Source of the DNA: Marmoricola sp. OAE513
GTDB lineage: Bacteria > Actinomycetota > Actinomycetes > Propionibacteriales > Nocardioidaceae
Assembly: GCF_040546585.1 (NCBI RefSeq)
Contig: NZ_JBEPOC010000001.1
Span: 1,178,001 to 1,242,000 of the forward strand
DNA length: 64,000 nucleotides
Direction of reading: 5' to 3'
Shown here in pieces: positions 49,165 through 57,274 of this stretch. Both the position numbers and the translations under genes were made by a program. Each line of letters opens with the position of its first letter. Positions within the stretch are counted from its first letter, which is position 1. The notes under the pieces were generated by a model. The model saw only the letters and a program-made list of their open reading frames with translations, did no database searches and had not been told where the DNA came from.

Positions 49165-49671
49165 ATGCAACGCTCCACCCTCTCGGACCAGCCCTGTTCG
49201 GTCGCTCGCACGCTCGACATCATCGGTGACCGCTGGACGCCGCTCGTCCTGCGCGACATCGCGATCGGCATCTCGCGCTTCGACGCGATCCAGGGTGACC
49301 TCGGCGTCTCCCGCAAGGTCCTGACGCAGCGGCTCGAGGCGCTCGTCGAGCACGACGTCGTGGTCCGGGTCGCGTACCAGGACAACCCGCCGCGCTACGA
49401 CTACCGCCTCACCGAGAAGGGCAGCGACCTCGCGATGGTGCTGCTGGCGATGCAGCAGTTCGGCGACAAGTGGGCGTACGGCGGCGCTCCCCCGATCCAG
49501 TGGCGACACCTCTCCTGCGGGCAGGTCAGCACCCCGGTCGCCTGCTGCGACCACTGCGGCGAGCAGGTGCGACCTGGTGATGCCGTGCCGTTGCGCGGGC
49601 CAGGCTTCTCCGAGGCTGACGCCCCGACGGTCGCTGCCGCACTGGACCGCATCGACACCGCCTTCGGCTAG
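49165..49671 (+). CDS. HxlR family winged-helix transcriptional regulator
   Basis: 168 aa; ATG 49165 (49156 is an in-frame alternative). The HxlR core reads C-S-V-A-R-T-L-D-I-I-G-D-R-W-T-P-L-V-L-R-D and R-F-D-A-I-Q-G-D-L-G-V-S-R-K-V-L-T-Q-R-L. A C-terminal zinc-ribbon-like tail (C-C-D-H-C-G) is extra to the minimal domain and may sense metal or redox state. Likely controls itself and the MMPL pump through the palindrome between them. Confidence 0.92.
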   Translation: MQRSTLSDQPCSVARTLDIIGDRWTPLVLRDIAIGISRFDAIQGDLGVSRKVLTQRLEALVEHDVVVRVAYQDNPPRYDYRLTEKGSDLAMVLLAMQQFGDKWAYGGAPPIQWRHLSCGQVSTPVACCDHCGEQVRPGDAVPLRGPGFSEADAPTVAAALDRIDTAFG

Positions 49672-49790
49672 GTTCTCAGCCGCCCGTCCGACATCGAGGA
49701 GTTCCTGGGCTCCCCGGAGGTCGCCAAGGCACTGGTCGCCGAGCTCGGCGTAGCGAGCTCCTAACGAGAGCGGATGGCATGTTGCGAGAT

Positions 49791-50204
49791 TCAGGCTGAC
49801 CTTCGGCGAACAACGGTCGAAACACCCAGTCCAGCGACCGCCGCGATAGCCAGGCCGGTCGGGCCGATCGACACCCACAGCCGTTTGCGCAACGCCCGAC
49901 CGCATTCCCAGTCCCAGTCAAAGCCCTTGTCGAGCCCGCCGTACTCGAGGGACCAATCGTCGAACACGCAGTACACGTGCGGGTCCTCCGGGTCGACGAC
50001 AGTGACTTCCTTGGAGAGCCACAGGACCGTCCAGGCCCCACAGGCAAGTGCGCTCACCAGGACCAGGTACAGCGGCCATCGTGCCCCGGAGCGGAGGACA
50101 ACGACTCCCACGACGAGCACCCCCAGTCCCAGGACGGCGACCGCAATCAATCCCACGTCGGCCCAACTCAGGGATCCGAACGGGCTTTCCACATCAGCAG
50201 GCAT
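49791..50204 (-). CDS. hypothetical membrane protein
   Basis: 137 aa from ATG 50204 (M-P-A-D-V-E-S-P-F). I do not recognise a family. Membrane helices at about residues 14-36, 40-62 and 108-130; the loop between the last two is acidic and aromatic (D-W-S-L-E-Y-G-G, D-W-D-W-E-C-G) with two Cys. Somewhat less GC-biased than its neighbours. Stands alone between hxlR and dnaE2. Confidence 0.55.
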   Translation of the reverse strand: MPADVESPFGSLSWADVGLIAVAVLGLGVLVVGVVVLRSGARWPLYLVLVSALACGAWTVLWLSKEVTVVDPEDPHVYCVFDDWSLEYGGLDKGFDWDWECGRALRKRLWVSIGPTGLAIAAVAGLGVSTVVRRRSA

Positions 50205-50249
50205 GGCGACATTCTTCAGCGGCCGCCGGTGCCCCGTCACGCGGCTCGG

Positions 50250-53200
50250 TTACTGGAAGTTCCGTGGCTGATGCCTGGACTGCAGGGCCTCCTCGGCTTG
50301 CGGGCTGACGCTGTCGAGCGAGGAGATCTTGTCGGCGAGCAGGTTGGTCACGCCTTCGTTGCACTCGACCAGGCCGCGGATGACCATGCCGGCCGCCGTC
50401 CGGGCGACCTTGCGGTAGCGGTTCCACACCCCCTCGGTGCAGATGACGTTGAGCATCCCGGTCTCGTCCTCGAGGTTGAGGAAGGTCACTCCCCCGGCCG
50501 TGCTCGGGCGCTGACGGTGCGTGACCAGTCCGGCCACGTGGACCCGGCGACCGGACTCGACCGTTGTCGACGCCTTCACCGAGAGGATGCCGACCAGCTC
50601 GAGGGTCCCGCGCAGGTGCGCCATCGGGTGCGAGTCCGGCGAGATCCGGGTCGCCCACATGTCCGCCAGGGTCTCACCCACCGGGTCGAGGTCGGGGAGC
50701 ATCGGCGCCTCGACGACGGCACCTGCTCCCTCCAGCTGGTCCTCCCGCTCGGTGAACCCCGCGTTCCACATCGCTTCCCGACGCGACAGGCCCCAGCACT
50801 CGAAGACGCCGGCGGTGGCGAGCGCCTCGAGCTGACCGGTGTCGAGACCGGCGCGACGGGACAGGTCGACCATGTCGCGGAACGGTCGCTCCTCGCGTGC
50901 AGCGACGATCCGACGGGCGACGTCGAGGCCGATGCCGCGGACCTCGTCGAGGCCGAGCCGTACGGCGAAGTTGCCGTCGCGTCGGTGGGTCGGGGTCGGG
51001 TCGGGAGCATTCGCGTCGTAGGGGGTGGGTTCGTGGTGGGAGGCGACGCAGGTTGCCATTCCTGTTGGCTCAGCACGTCTCGGCAAGCTCGACGACCGGG
51101 GCGTGGACGACCGTTCCTCCAGCGGCTCGAGCGAGGCCTGCGCCCGCGAGCTGACGATGTCGGGACGCAGCACGGTGACCCCGTGCCGGCGGGCGTCCTG
51201 GGTCAGTGACTGCGGGGAGTAGAAGCCCATCGGCTGGGAACGCAGGAGACCGGCGAGGAACGCGGCCGGGTAGTGCAGCTTGAACCACGAGCTCGCGTAG
51301 ACCAGCAGCGCGAAGCTGAGCGAGTGGCTCTCGGCGAACCCGAAGCTCGCGAACGAGAGGATCTGCACGTAGATCTGCTGGGCGTCCTCGCCGTACAGAC
51401 CGCGCTTGGCCATGCCCGCGAACAACGTCTCCTTGATCGACTCGATCCGCTCCACCCCGCGCTTGGACCCCATCGCACGTCGGAGGAGGTCGGCGTCGTC
51501 GCGGGAGCAGTCGCCGATCGCGACGGCCATCTCCATCAGCTGCTCCTGGAACAGCGGCACCCCCAGCGTCCGCTCCAGCACCGGCTCCAGGTCGGGGTGC
51601 GCGTAGGTGACCGGCTCTTTGCCGGTGGCCCGCCGGATGTAGGGGTGCACCGCTCCGCCCTGGATCGGACCGGGGCGGATCAGGGCGATCTCGATCGCGA
51701 GGTCGTAGAAGCAGCGCGGTCTCAACCGGGGCAACGTGCCGATCTGTGCCCGGCTCTCCACCTGGAAGACGCCGATCGAGTCAGCCCTGTCGAGCATGTC
51801 GTAGACGCCGGGCTCCTCCTTGGGGATGCTCTGCAACGTCCAGTGCTCACCGATGTCGTCGGCGATCATCACCATCATGTGGTTCAGGGCACCGAGCATG
51901 CCGAGGCCGAGCAGGTCGAACTTGACCAGCCCCATGTACTCGCACGCGTCCTTGTCCCACTGCAGGATCGTGCGCTTGTCCATCCGGGCACGCTCGATCG
52001 GGCAGACCTCGCCGATCGGTCGTTCGGTCAGGATCATCCCGCCGGAGTGGATGCCGAGGTGCCGCGGTGACTTCATCAGCCGGTTGGCGAGGTCGGCGAC
52101 CGGCGCAGGCATGTCGCCGGCCTCGACGGACCCGCCCCAGCTGTCGATCTGCTTGGACCACGCGTCCTGCTGACCGGCCGAGAAGCCGAGCGCCTTCGCG
52201 GCGTCTCGGACAGCCATCTTCGGGCGGTAGGTGATCACGTTCGCGACCTGCGCGGCGTTGTGCCGGCCGTAGCGCTCGTAGACCCACTGGATCACCTCCT
52301 CGCGCCGGTCGGAGTCGAAGTCGACGTCGATGTCGGGCTCCTCGTCACGGTGCGCGGAGATGAACCGCTCGAAGGGGAGCCGGTAGTAGACCGAGTCGAT
52401 GGCGGTGATCCCGAGTGCGAAGCAGACCGCGGAGCTGGCTGCCGACCCCCTGCCCTGGCAGAGGATCCCCTGGCTCTTCGCGAACGCGACGATGTCGTGG
52501 ACGATCGCGAAGTAGCCGGCGAAGTCCTTCTCCTCGATCACCCGCAGCTCGTGCTCGATCCGTTCACGCGCGCGCTGCTCGTGCGGGGTGCCGCGGTAGT
52601 AGGTCTCGAACCCCTGCTCGGTCAGCACCCGCAGCCAGCTGCTCGGCGTGTGCCCCTCGGGGATCCCCAGCTTGGGCAACCGGGGCGTGGCCTTCTGCAG
52701 GTCGAACCCGAGCCGGTCGGCCAGCACGACCGAGTGCGCAACAGCCCCCGGGTAGCGCGCGAACCTGGCCGCCATCTCGGCACCGGACCGCAGGCACGCG
52801 GATCCTGCCGGGGGCAGCCACCCGTCCATCTCCGCCAAGGAGCGGCGGGCCCGGATCGAGGCCATCGCCGAGGCGAGCCGGTGGTCGGCAGGAGTCGCGT
52901 AGTGGACGTTGTTGGTGGCCACGACAGGAAGGCCGTGAACCTGCGCCAGGCCGGCCAGGGCGTCGTTGACCTCGTCGTCGCGCGGGTTGCCGTGGTCGAT
53001 CAGCTCCACCACCACCCGGTCGTGGCCGAAGAGCGAGCAGAGCCGGTCGAGCTCGTCGGCGGCCGCGTTCGACCCGCTCGACGCCAGGGCTGTTCGTACC
53101 GCCCCCTTGCGACATCCGGTCAGCACGACCCAGTGCCCGCGACCGCGCTGGGAGAGCTCCTCGAGGTCGTAGACCGGACGCCCCTTCTCGTCCCCGCGCA

Positions 53201-53693
53201 GCTGCGCCTCCGTGATGGCGGCAGCCAGCCGGTGGTAGCCCTCGACGCCCTCGGCGAGGACGAGCAGGTGGTTGCCCTCCGGGTCCGGTACGCCGTTCTG
53301 CGGCCCGCTCAGGCCGAGCGAGAGCTCGGAGCCGTAGACGGTCTTCAACCCCCCGAGGTGTCCCAGCTTCTGGGCGATCTCCGCGAACAGCGGTGCACCT
53401 GCGAAGCCGTCGTGGTCGGTGAGCGCCAGTCCGTGCAGACCGAGACGGACGGCCTCCTCCACCAGCCTGTCCGGCCCGCTGGCCCCGTCGAGGAAGCTGA
53501 AGTTGCTGTGGCTGTGCAGCTCGGCGTACGGCGTGACCGGGCCGGAGGGCGGCCGGATCTCGTCCCGCGGCTGGTACTTCCTGCGTTTGCGCGAACCCGG
53601 TCCGTCGTCGGGCGGGGCATTGGCGGCACGCGGGGTCGGCGAGAGGCGGCGCTCGAGCTCGGACCACGGGATGGGCGGGTTGCTCCATCCCAT
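50250..53693 (-). CDS. dnaE2: error-prone DNA polymerase III alpha subunit DnaE2 (ImuC)
   Basis: 1147 aa. PHP domain (A-E-L-H-S-H-S-N-F-S-F-L-D-G-A), C-family polymerase core with catalytic P-D-I-D-V-D-F-D at about residue 455, finger region, and C-terminal OB fold. It synthesises across DNA damage with ImuA and ImuB under SOS control. Residues about 855-900 carry an insertion (P-R-S-S-S-L-P-R-R and a Pro/His/Asp-rich stretch) encoded by the dispersed repeat and flanking sequence. 79 bases of repeat separate it from imuB. Length is otherwise normal for DnaE2. Confidence 0.95.
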   Translation of the reverse strand: MGWSNPPIPWSELERRLSPTPRAANAPPDDGPGSRKRRKYQPRDEIRPPSGPVTPYAELHSHSNFSFLDGASGPDRLVEEAVRLGLHGLALTDHDGFAGAPLFAEIAQKLGHLGGLKTVYGSELSLGLSGPQNGVPDPEGNHLLVLAEGVEGYHRLAAAITEAQLRGDEKGRPVYDLEELSQRGRGHWVVLTGCRKGAVRTALASSGSNAAADELDRLCSLFGHDRVVVELIDHGNPRDDEVNDALAGLAQVHGLPVVATNNVHYATPADHRLASAMASIRARRSLAEMDGWLPPAGSACLRSGAEMAARFARYPGAVAHSVVLADRLGFDLQKATPRLPKLGIPEGHTPSSWLRVLTEQGFETYYRGTPHEQRARERIEHELRVIEEKDFAGYFAIVHDIVAFAKSQGILCQGRGSAASSAVCFALGITAIDSVYYRLPFERFISAHRDEEPDIDVDFDSDRREEVIQWVYERYGRHNAAQVANVITYRPKMAVRDAAKALGFSAGQQDAWSKQIDSWGGSVEAGDMPAPVADLANRLMKSPRHLGIHSGGMILTERPIGEVCPIERARMDKRTILQWDKDACEYMGLVKFDLLGLGMLGALNHMMVMIADDIGEHWTLQSIPKEEPGVYDMLDRADSIGVFQVESRAQIGTLPRLRPRCFYDLAIEIALIRPGPIQGGAVHPYIRRATGKEPVTYAHPDLEPVLERTLGVPLFQEQLMEMAVAIGDCSRDDADLLRRAMGSKRGVERIESIKETLFAGMAKRGLYGEDAQQIYVQILSFASFGFAESHSLSFALLVYASSWFKLHYPAAFLAGLLRSQPMGFYSPQSLTQDARRHGVTVLRPDIVSSRAQASLEPLEERSSTPRSSSLPRRAEPTGMATCVASHHEPTPYDANAPDPTPTHRRDGNFAVRLGLDEVRGIGLDVARRIVAAREERPFRDMVDLSRRAGLDTGQLEALATAGVFECWGLSRREAMWNAGFTEREDQLEGAGAVVEAPMLPDLDPVGETLADMWATRISPDSHPMAHLRGTLELVGILSVKASTTVESGRRVHVAGLVTHRQRPSTAGGVTFLNLEDETGMLNVICTEGVWNRYRKVARTAAGMVIRGLVECNEGVTNLLADKISSLDSVSPQAEEALQSRHQPRNFQ
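51077..51099. repeat. dispersed repeat, copy 5 (inside dnaE2)
   Basis: CTCGGCAAGCTCGACGACCG core, in frame within dnaE2, encoding R-S-S-S-L-P-R-R. Confidence 0.8.
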
Positions 53694-53703
53694 TCAGGTC
53701 ACC

Positions 53704-53769
53704 GTCTCGACAAGCTCGACGACCGGGAGGCAGGCTCGACAACCGGGGGCGCAGGCTCGACGACCGGGG
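53704..53769. repeat. dispersed repeat, copy 6 (triplet between imuB and dnaE2)
   Basis: Full core CTCGACAAGCTCGACGACCG followed by two part-copies, GCAGGCTCGACAACCGGG and GCAGGCTCGACGACCGGG. Fills almost all of the imuB-dnaE2 gap. Confidence 0.85.
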
Positions 53770-53772
53770 CGA

Positions 53773-55341
53773 TCAGTCATAGGAAGCCTCGGTCCACCAC
53801 CCGGAGGCGTCGCAACGCATCAGCCACGCGCGGCCGTCGACGCCGACGATCTGGAAGCGCGCCACCAGGCCGCGTCCCGAGGCCTCCCACCACTGCTCGT
53901 CGACGGGCCAAGGTCCCGCCCAGGAGTCGATCGCCTGCCAGCCCGACCCGCTCCCGCTGTGGAAGCGGGTCGGCACGCTGGTGAGCACGCCCCGGTCGGT
54001 GACCGAGACCGGCTGTCCGTTCGCCCCGACCACCGAGGTGGCCCAGGGCTCGGCGAAGACCCGGCTCGGCGCCGGGGACGGGATCGAACCGGGCCAGGGC
54101 AGGTCGGGCTTGCGCACTCCTGTCGGGCGTTCGCCCCACGGGACCAGCAGCTGCCGGTCCGCGGGAGTACGCCCACCCTGCCGGACCGGCACGACCACCG
54201 AGTCGTAGCCGAGCATCGCCTGGACCCGGGCCACCCCGCGGTCGACGCGCTCGTCGGTCCCGCCGCCCCAGAGCCCGTCGGCATGGGCGGCCGCCGGCTC
54301 GACGGTCTCGGGGATGAAGCGCACGAGGCCGACCGGTGCCCCGAGAAGCACTCCGGTCGGGGTCGCCTGCAGCTGCCAGTGCACGCGATCCACCACGTCC
54401 GCCGCGGCGAACCAGCGCGAGTGCACCCAGGCGCGTGACGAGAGCACCGTGCGCTTCGCGTCGTCGGCCTCGGCCTCGACCCGCAGCGCGGTGCAGACGA
54501 GACCCTGCTTCGCCAGGTTCGCGACGAACGCCTCGGCGGTACGACGCACGCTGAAGCTGACCGCCTCCACGGAGACCAGCGCGGGTTCGAAGACGACCTG
54601 GCCGACCAGCTCGGGAGGTGGTTTCCGGGTCGCAGGCTGGACCGGGTCGACGCCGCGAGCGAGGCGGTGCACCTTCGCGCCGTACGCACCGAAGCGGGTC
54701 AGCACGTCACGGGCAGGCAGGGCAGCCAGGTCGCCGAGCGTGCGCAATCCGAGGCGCTGGAGGAGCCCGACCAGCTCAGCGTCATCGAGAACGTCGACGG
54801 AGAGGTGCTTGAGGAACCCCGAGGAGCCCCCCTCCTCGATCACCTTCCACCCCTGGAGCTCTGCTCGTCGCGCTGCCTGCTCGGCGGAGAACAGGTCGTC
54901 GGCGACGCCGATCCTGACGTCCCAGACACCGAGCTCGACGAGCCTCTCGGCGATCGTGGCGGCAGCGTTCTCCTCGCCGCCGTAGAAACGTCCGGGAGCA
55001 CGGATCGCGAGCAGCCCGGGACGCAGCGGCGCGACTCCGGGACGCAGCTCCTCGACCGCGGCGAGGACCGGCTCGAAGGCCCGGACGTCCCGGTCCGGGT
55101 TGGCGTCGAAGATCCGGAGCTCGGGACAGCGCGACTGGGCGTCGCGCCTCCGCATCCCCCGTCGTACGCCGTGGTCGCGCGCCAGGTCGTTGCACGCCTC
55201 GACCGCGCTCCGGGTCACCACGGCGCACGCGTGCTTGCCCGGCGAGCCGGTGCCGCCGGACCCGATCTCGCCGTCGGCCAGCGCAGCGACGACCGGCCAG
55301 TCGGGGCACCAGAGGACCAGAGCCCGGGAACGCTCGCTCAT
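53773..55341 (-). CDS. imuB: ImuB, Y-family polymerase-like protein
   Basis: 522 aa. Y-family fold used as a hub: the normal D-x-D at the start is replaced (L-V-L-W-C-P-D-W-P-V) and the S-I-D-E motif is missing (R-P-G-L-L-A-I), so polymerase activity is not expected. The A-C-N-D-L-A-R-D-H-G-V-R-R-G-M helix and the helix-hairpin-helix region (L-G-L-R-T-L-G-D-L-A) remain. It links ImuA, DnaE2 and the beta clamp in relatives. ATG 55341 overlaps the imuA stop. Confidence 0.92.
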   Translation of the reverse strand: MSERSRALVLWCPDWPVVAALADGEIGSGGTGSPGKHACAVVTRSAVEACNDLARDHGVRRGMRRRDAQSRCPELRIFDANPDRDVRAFEPVLAAVEELRPGVAPLRPGLLAIRAPGRFYGGEENAAATIAERLVELGVWDVRIGVADDLFSAEQAARRAELQGWKVIEEGGSSGFLKHLSVDVLDDAELVGLLQRLGLRTLGDLAALPARDVLTRFGAYGAKVHRLARGVDPVQPATRKPPPELVGQVVFEPALVSVEAVSFSVRRTAEAFVANLAKQGLVCTALRVEAEADDAKRTVLSSRAWVHSRWFAAADVVDRVHWQLQATPTGVLLGAPVGLVRFIPETVEPAAAHADGLWGGGTDERVDRGVARVQAMLGYDSVVVPVRQGGRTPADRQLLVPWGERPTGVRKPDLPWPGSIPSPAPSRVFAEPWATSVVGANGQPVSVTDRGVLTSVPTRFHSGSGSGWQAIDSWAGPWPVDEQWWEASGRGLVARFQIVGVDGRAWLMRCDASGWWTEASYD

Positions 55342-56039
55342 GCCGTCACCTCCTCGACGAAGGAGGCGCGGCCGACTGAAGCGGGCTCGATCCGGACCAT
55401 CGTCTGATCCGGCGAGGGGAACCAGAGCTCGGCACGACGCTGCGGAGCCGTGCCGTGCTGGACGCCGAGAACGACCTTGCGGGCACGCAGACGACCGTGA
55501 CCCTCCTCAGCCCCGGACCAGGACGACTCCAGGACGCTCAGCCTGGCCTCGACGCCGGGCCACTCGCCCCAGACGACCAGGACCGAGGAGCGCTTGCGAA
55601 GCCGGGCGGCGATCTTGCCCGCCGTCCTTGCGGTGACTCCTGCCGGAGGTCGCAGCAGCACCACGCTGACGACGTCGACCAGCGCTGCTGTCGCCTCGAG
55701 CCACTGGTCGCCGGGGTCGGGGACGAGGATCGTGCGGGTCAGGTCGACACCCAGCTCGGCAGCCGCCTCGACCCCGAAGTCACCGGCACCCACCACCGCC
55801 GACCACGCACCCTCGCGCGACGCCGCTCCGAGCAACGCCATCCCGAGGCTCGGCCGGTCGACCTGGTAGGCACCGCCGGTCCGCAGCTGCAGCAGATCGG
55901 CGATGGCCGGGTGCGTCGGGACGGGGACCCGCGGGACGCCGTCCTGCATGCCCGCGATCCTGGTCCGCAGCTGCTCCAGGGTGGGCGCAGCACCGTTGTC
56001 CGGGGCGTCCTCCCCTGCGAGCGTCAGTGTGCGGGCCAT
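55338..56039 (-). CDS. imuA: ImuA, RecA/SulA-like mutasome accessory protein
   Basis: 233 aa from ATG 56039 (M-A-R-T-L-T-L-A-G-E-D); the long ORF upstream crosses the LexA box and is rejected. RecA-like core without an evident Walker A; family ImuA'/SulA-like. First gene of imuA-imuB-dnaE2, with the LexA box directly upstream and a -10-like GAACAT six bases before the ATG, implying a leaderless SOS-induced mRNA. Confidence 0.88.
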   Translation of the reverse strand: MARTLTLAGEDAPDNGAAPTLEQLRTRIAGMQDGVPRVPVPTHPAIADLLQLRTGGAYQVDRPSLGMALLGAASREGAWSAVVGAGDFGVEAAAELGVDLTRTILVPDPGDQWLEATAALVDVVSVVLLRPPAGVTARTAGKIAARLRKRSSVLVVWGEWPGVEARLSVLESSWSGAEEGHGRLRARKVVLGVQHGTAPQRRAELWFPSPDQTMVRIEPASVGRASFVEEVTA

Positions 56040-56045
56040 CTGCTC

Positions 56046-56074
56046 ATGTTCGAACATCTGTTCGAACGAGTCAA
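56046..56074 (-). promoter_or_regulatory. LexA (SOS) box and promoter of imuA-imuB-dnaE2
   Basis: TTCGAACATCTGTTCGAA at 56049-56066 is a perfect 8+8 bp palindrome containing CGAAC-N4-GTTCG, the gram-positive SOS box. It lies between -35 TTGACT (56074-56069) and -10-like GAACAT (56051-56046) on the minus strand. Confidence 0.88.
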
Positions 56075-56129
56075 TCCTCGCTGGCCAACCGTCCGCACTG
56101 TGGTCCTCCCCGTCGGGCAGACTCAGCGC

Positions 56130-56873
56130 ATGAAGATCGCTGTCGCCGGCGGGACCGGTGTCGTCGGGTCCGTGACCGTCACCCGGCTCAAGATGGCCGG
56201 ACACGAACCCGTCGTCCTCGCCCGTGCCACGGGGGTCGACCTGATGACCGGGACCGGTCTCGTCGAACGCCTGGACGGCGTCGACGCCGTGATCGACGTG
56301 ACCAGCACGGTGACCACCTCGGCCAGGGCTGCCACCGAGTTCTTCACGACCACCACGGGCAACCTGCTCGCTGCGGGTGCCGAGGCGGGCGTCCGGCACC
56401 ACGTGCTGCTCTCCATCGTCGGCATCGACGTGACCCCGTTCGGCTACTACGTCGGCAAGGTCGCCCAGGAGAAGCTGGTGGCCGGGTCGTCCGTGCCGAG
56501 CACGATCGTGCGCGCCACCCAGTTCCACGAGTTCGCCGAGCAGATGGTCGAGCGTGGCAGCTTCGCCGGGATGACCTTCGTGCCGGGGATGCGCTCCTCG
56601 ACGGTGTCCGCACGCGAGGTCGCTGCCGCCCTCGTCGAGATCGTCGGTGGAGAACCCCAGGGGTACGCCGCCGAGATCGGCGGACCCTCGACGGACCTGA
56701 TGCCCGACCTCGTCCGGCGGCTGCTGCGGCACCGCGGCTCGCGGCGGCCGGTGCTCAGCCTGCGGGTTCCGGGCGCTGCCGGGAGGTCGATGCGCAGCGG
56801 TGCGCTCGTCCCCGCCTCCCCCGGCGTCGTCGGGGTGCAGACGTTCGACGCGTGGCTCGAGGAGAAGTCGTGA
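56130..56873 (+). CDS. NmrA/NAD(P)-binding family protein
   Basis: 247 aa atypical SDR. Rossmann motif G-G-T-G-V-V-G at residues 7-13; no classical Y-x-x-x-K but Y-Y-V-G-K at about 110. NmrA-like proteins reduce or sense NAD(P) and small molecules; substrate unknown. ATG 56130. Divergent from imuA; whether the SOS box affects it is uncertain. Overlaps the next gene (GTGA). Confidence 0.82.
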   Translation: MKIAVAGGTGVVGSVTVTRLKMAGHEPVVLARATGVDLMTGTGLVERLDGVDAVIDVTSTVTTSARAATEFFTTTTGNLLAAGAEAGVRHHVLLSIVGIDVTPFGYYVGKVAQEKLVAGSSVPSTIVRATQFHEFAEQMVERGSFAGMTFVPGMRSSTVSAREVAAALVEIVGGEPQGYAAEIGGPSTDLMPDLVRRLLRHRGSRRPVLSLRVPGAAGRSMRSGALVPASPGVVGVQTFDAWLEEKS

Positions 56874-57274
56874 TCAGCACCACCCGCCGCGTCGGCCTCG
56901 TCGTCCTGGCCGCCCAGGGGCTCCTCGTCGGCGCCTGGGCCCTGGTCGGGCCGAGGTCGTTCTACGACGACTTCCCCGGGCTGGGCCTGCACTGGACCGC
57001 GGTGACCGGTCCCTACAACGAGCACTTCGTCACCGACGTCGGCGCCGCGTACCTGGCGCTGAGTGCTGCGGCCGTCCTCGCTCTGGCGTGGGGCGACCTG
57101 CGGACGTGCAGGCTGGCAGGTTCGGTGTGGGCGGTCTTCAGCACCCCGCACCTGTACTTCCACGTGCGACACCTCGACGGGTTGAGCACCGCGGACAGAG
57201 TCGGAGAGCTCGGCTCGCTGGCGGGGACGCTGGTGGTGGCGGTGCTGCTGGCCCTGCCGGCTCGGGAGGGTTAG
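56870..57274 (+). CDS. small membrane protein of unknown function
   Basis: 134 aa from GTG 56870, translationally coupled to the NmrA-like gene. Four membrane helices; conserved-looking Y-N-E-H-F-V-T-D-V-G and H-L-Y-F-H-V-R-H histidines in the membrane resemble DoxX-like or uncharacterised small membrane families. Function not assigned. Its end overlaps the end of the convergent cyclase by 4 bases. Confidence 0.7.
   Translation: MISTTRRVGLVVLAAQGLLVGAWALVGPRSFYDDFPGLGLHWTAVTGPYNEHFVTDVGAAYLALSAAAVLALAWGDLRTCRLAGSVWAVFSTPHLYFHVRHLDGLSTADRVGELGSLAGTLVVAVLLALPAREG

Noticed and set aside
49105-49905. N-terminal extension of the MMPL protein
   Set aside because: Runs antisense through hxlR; the ATG at 49104 begins a normal MMPL N-terminus.
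56040-56732. Long N-terminal extension of ImuA
   Set aside because: Crosses the LexA box and lies opposite the NmrA-like gene; the family start fits ATG 56039.
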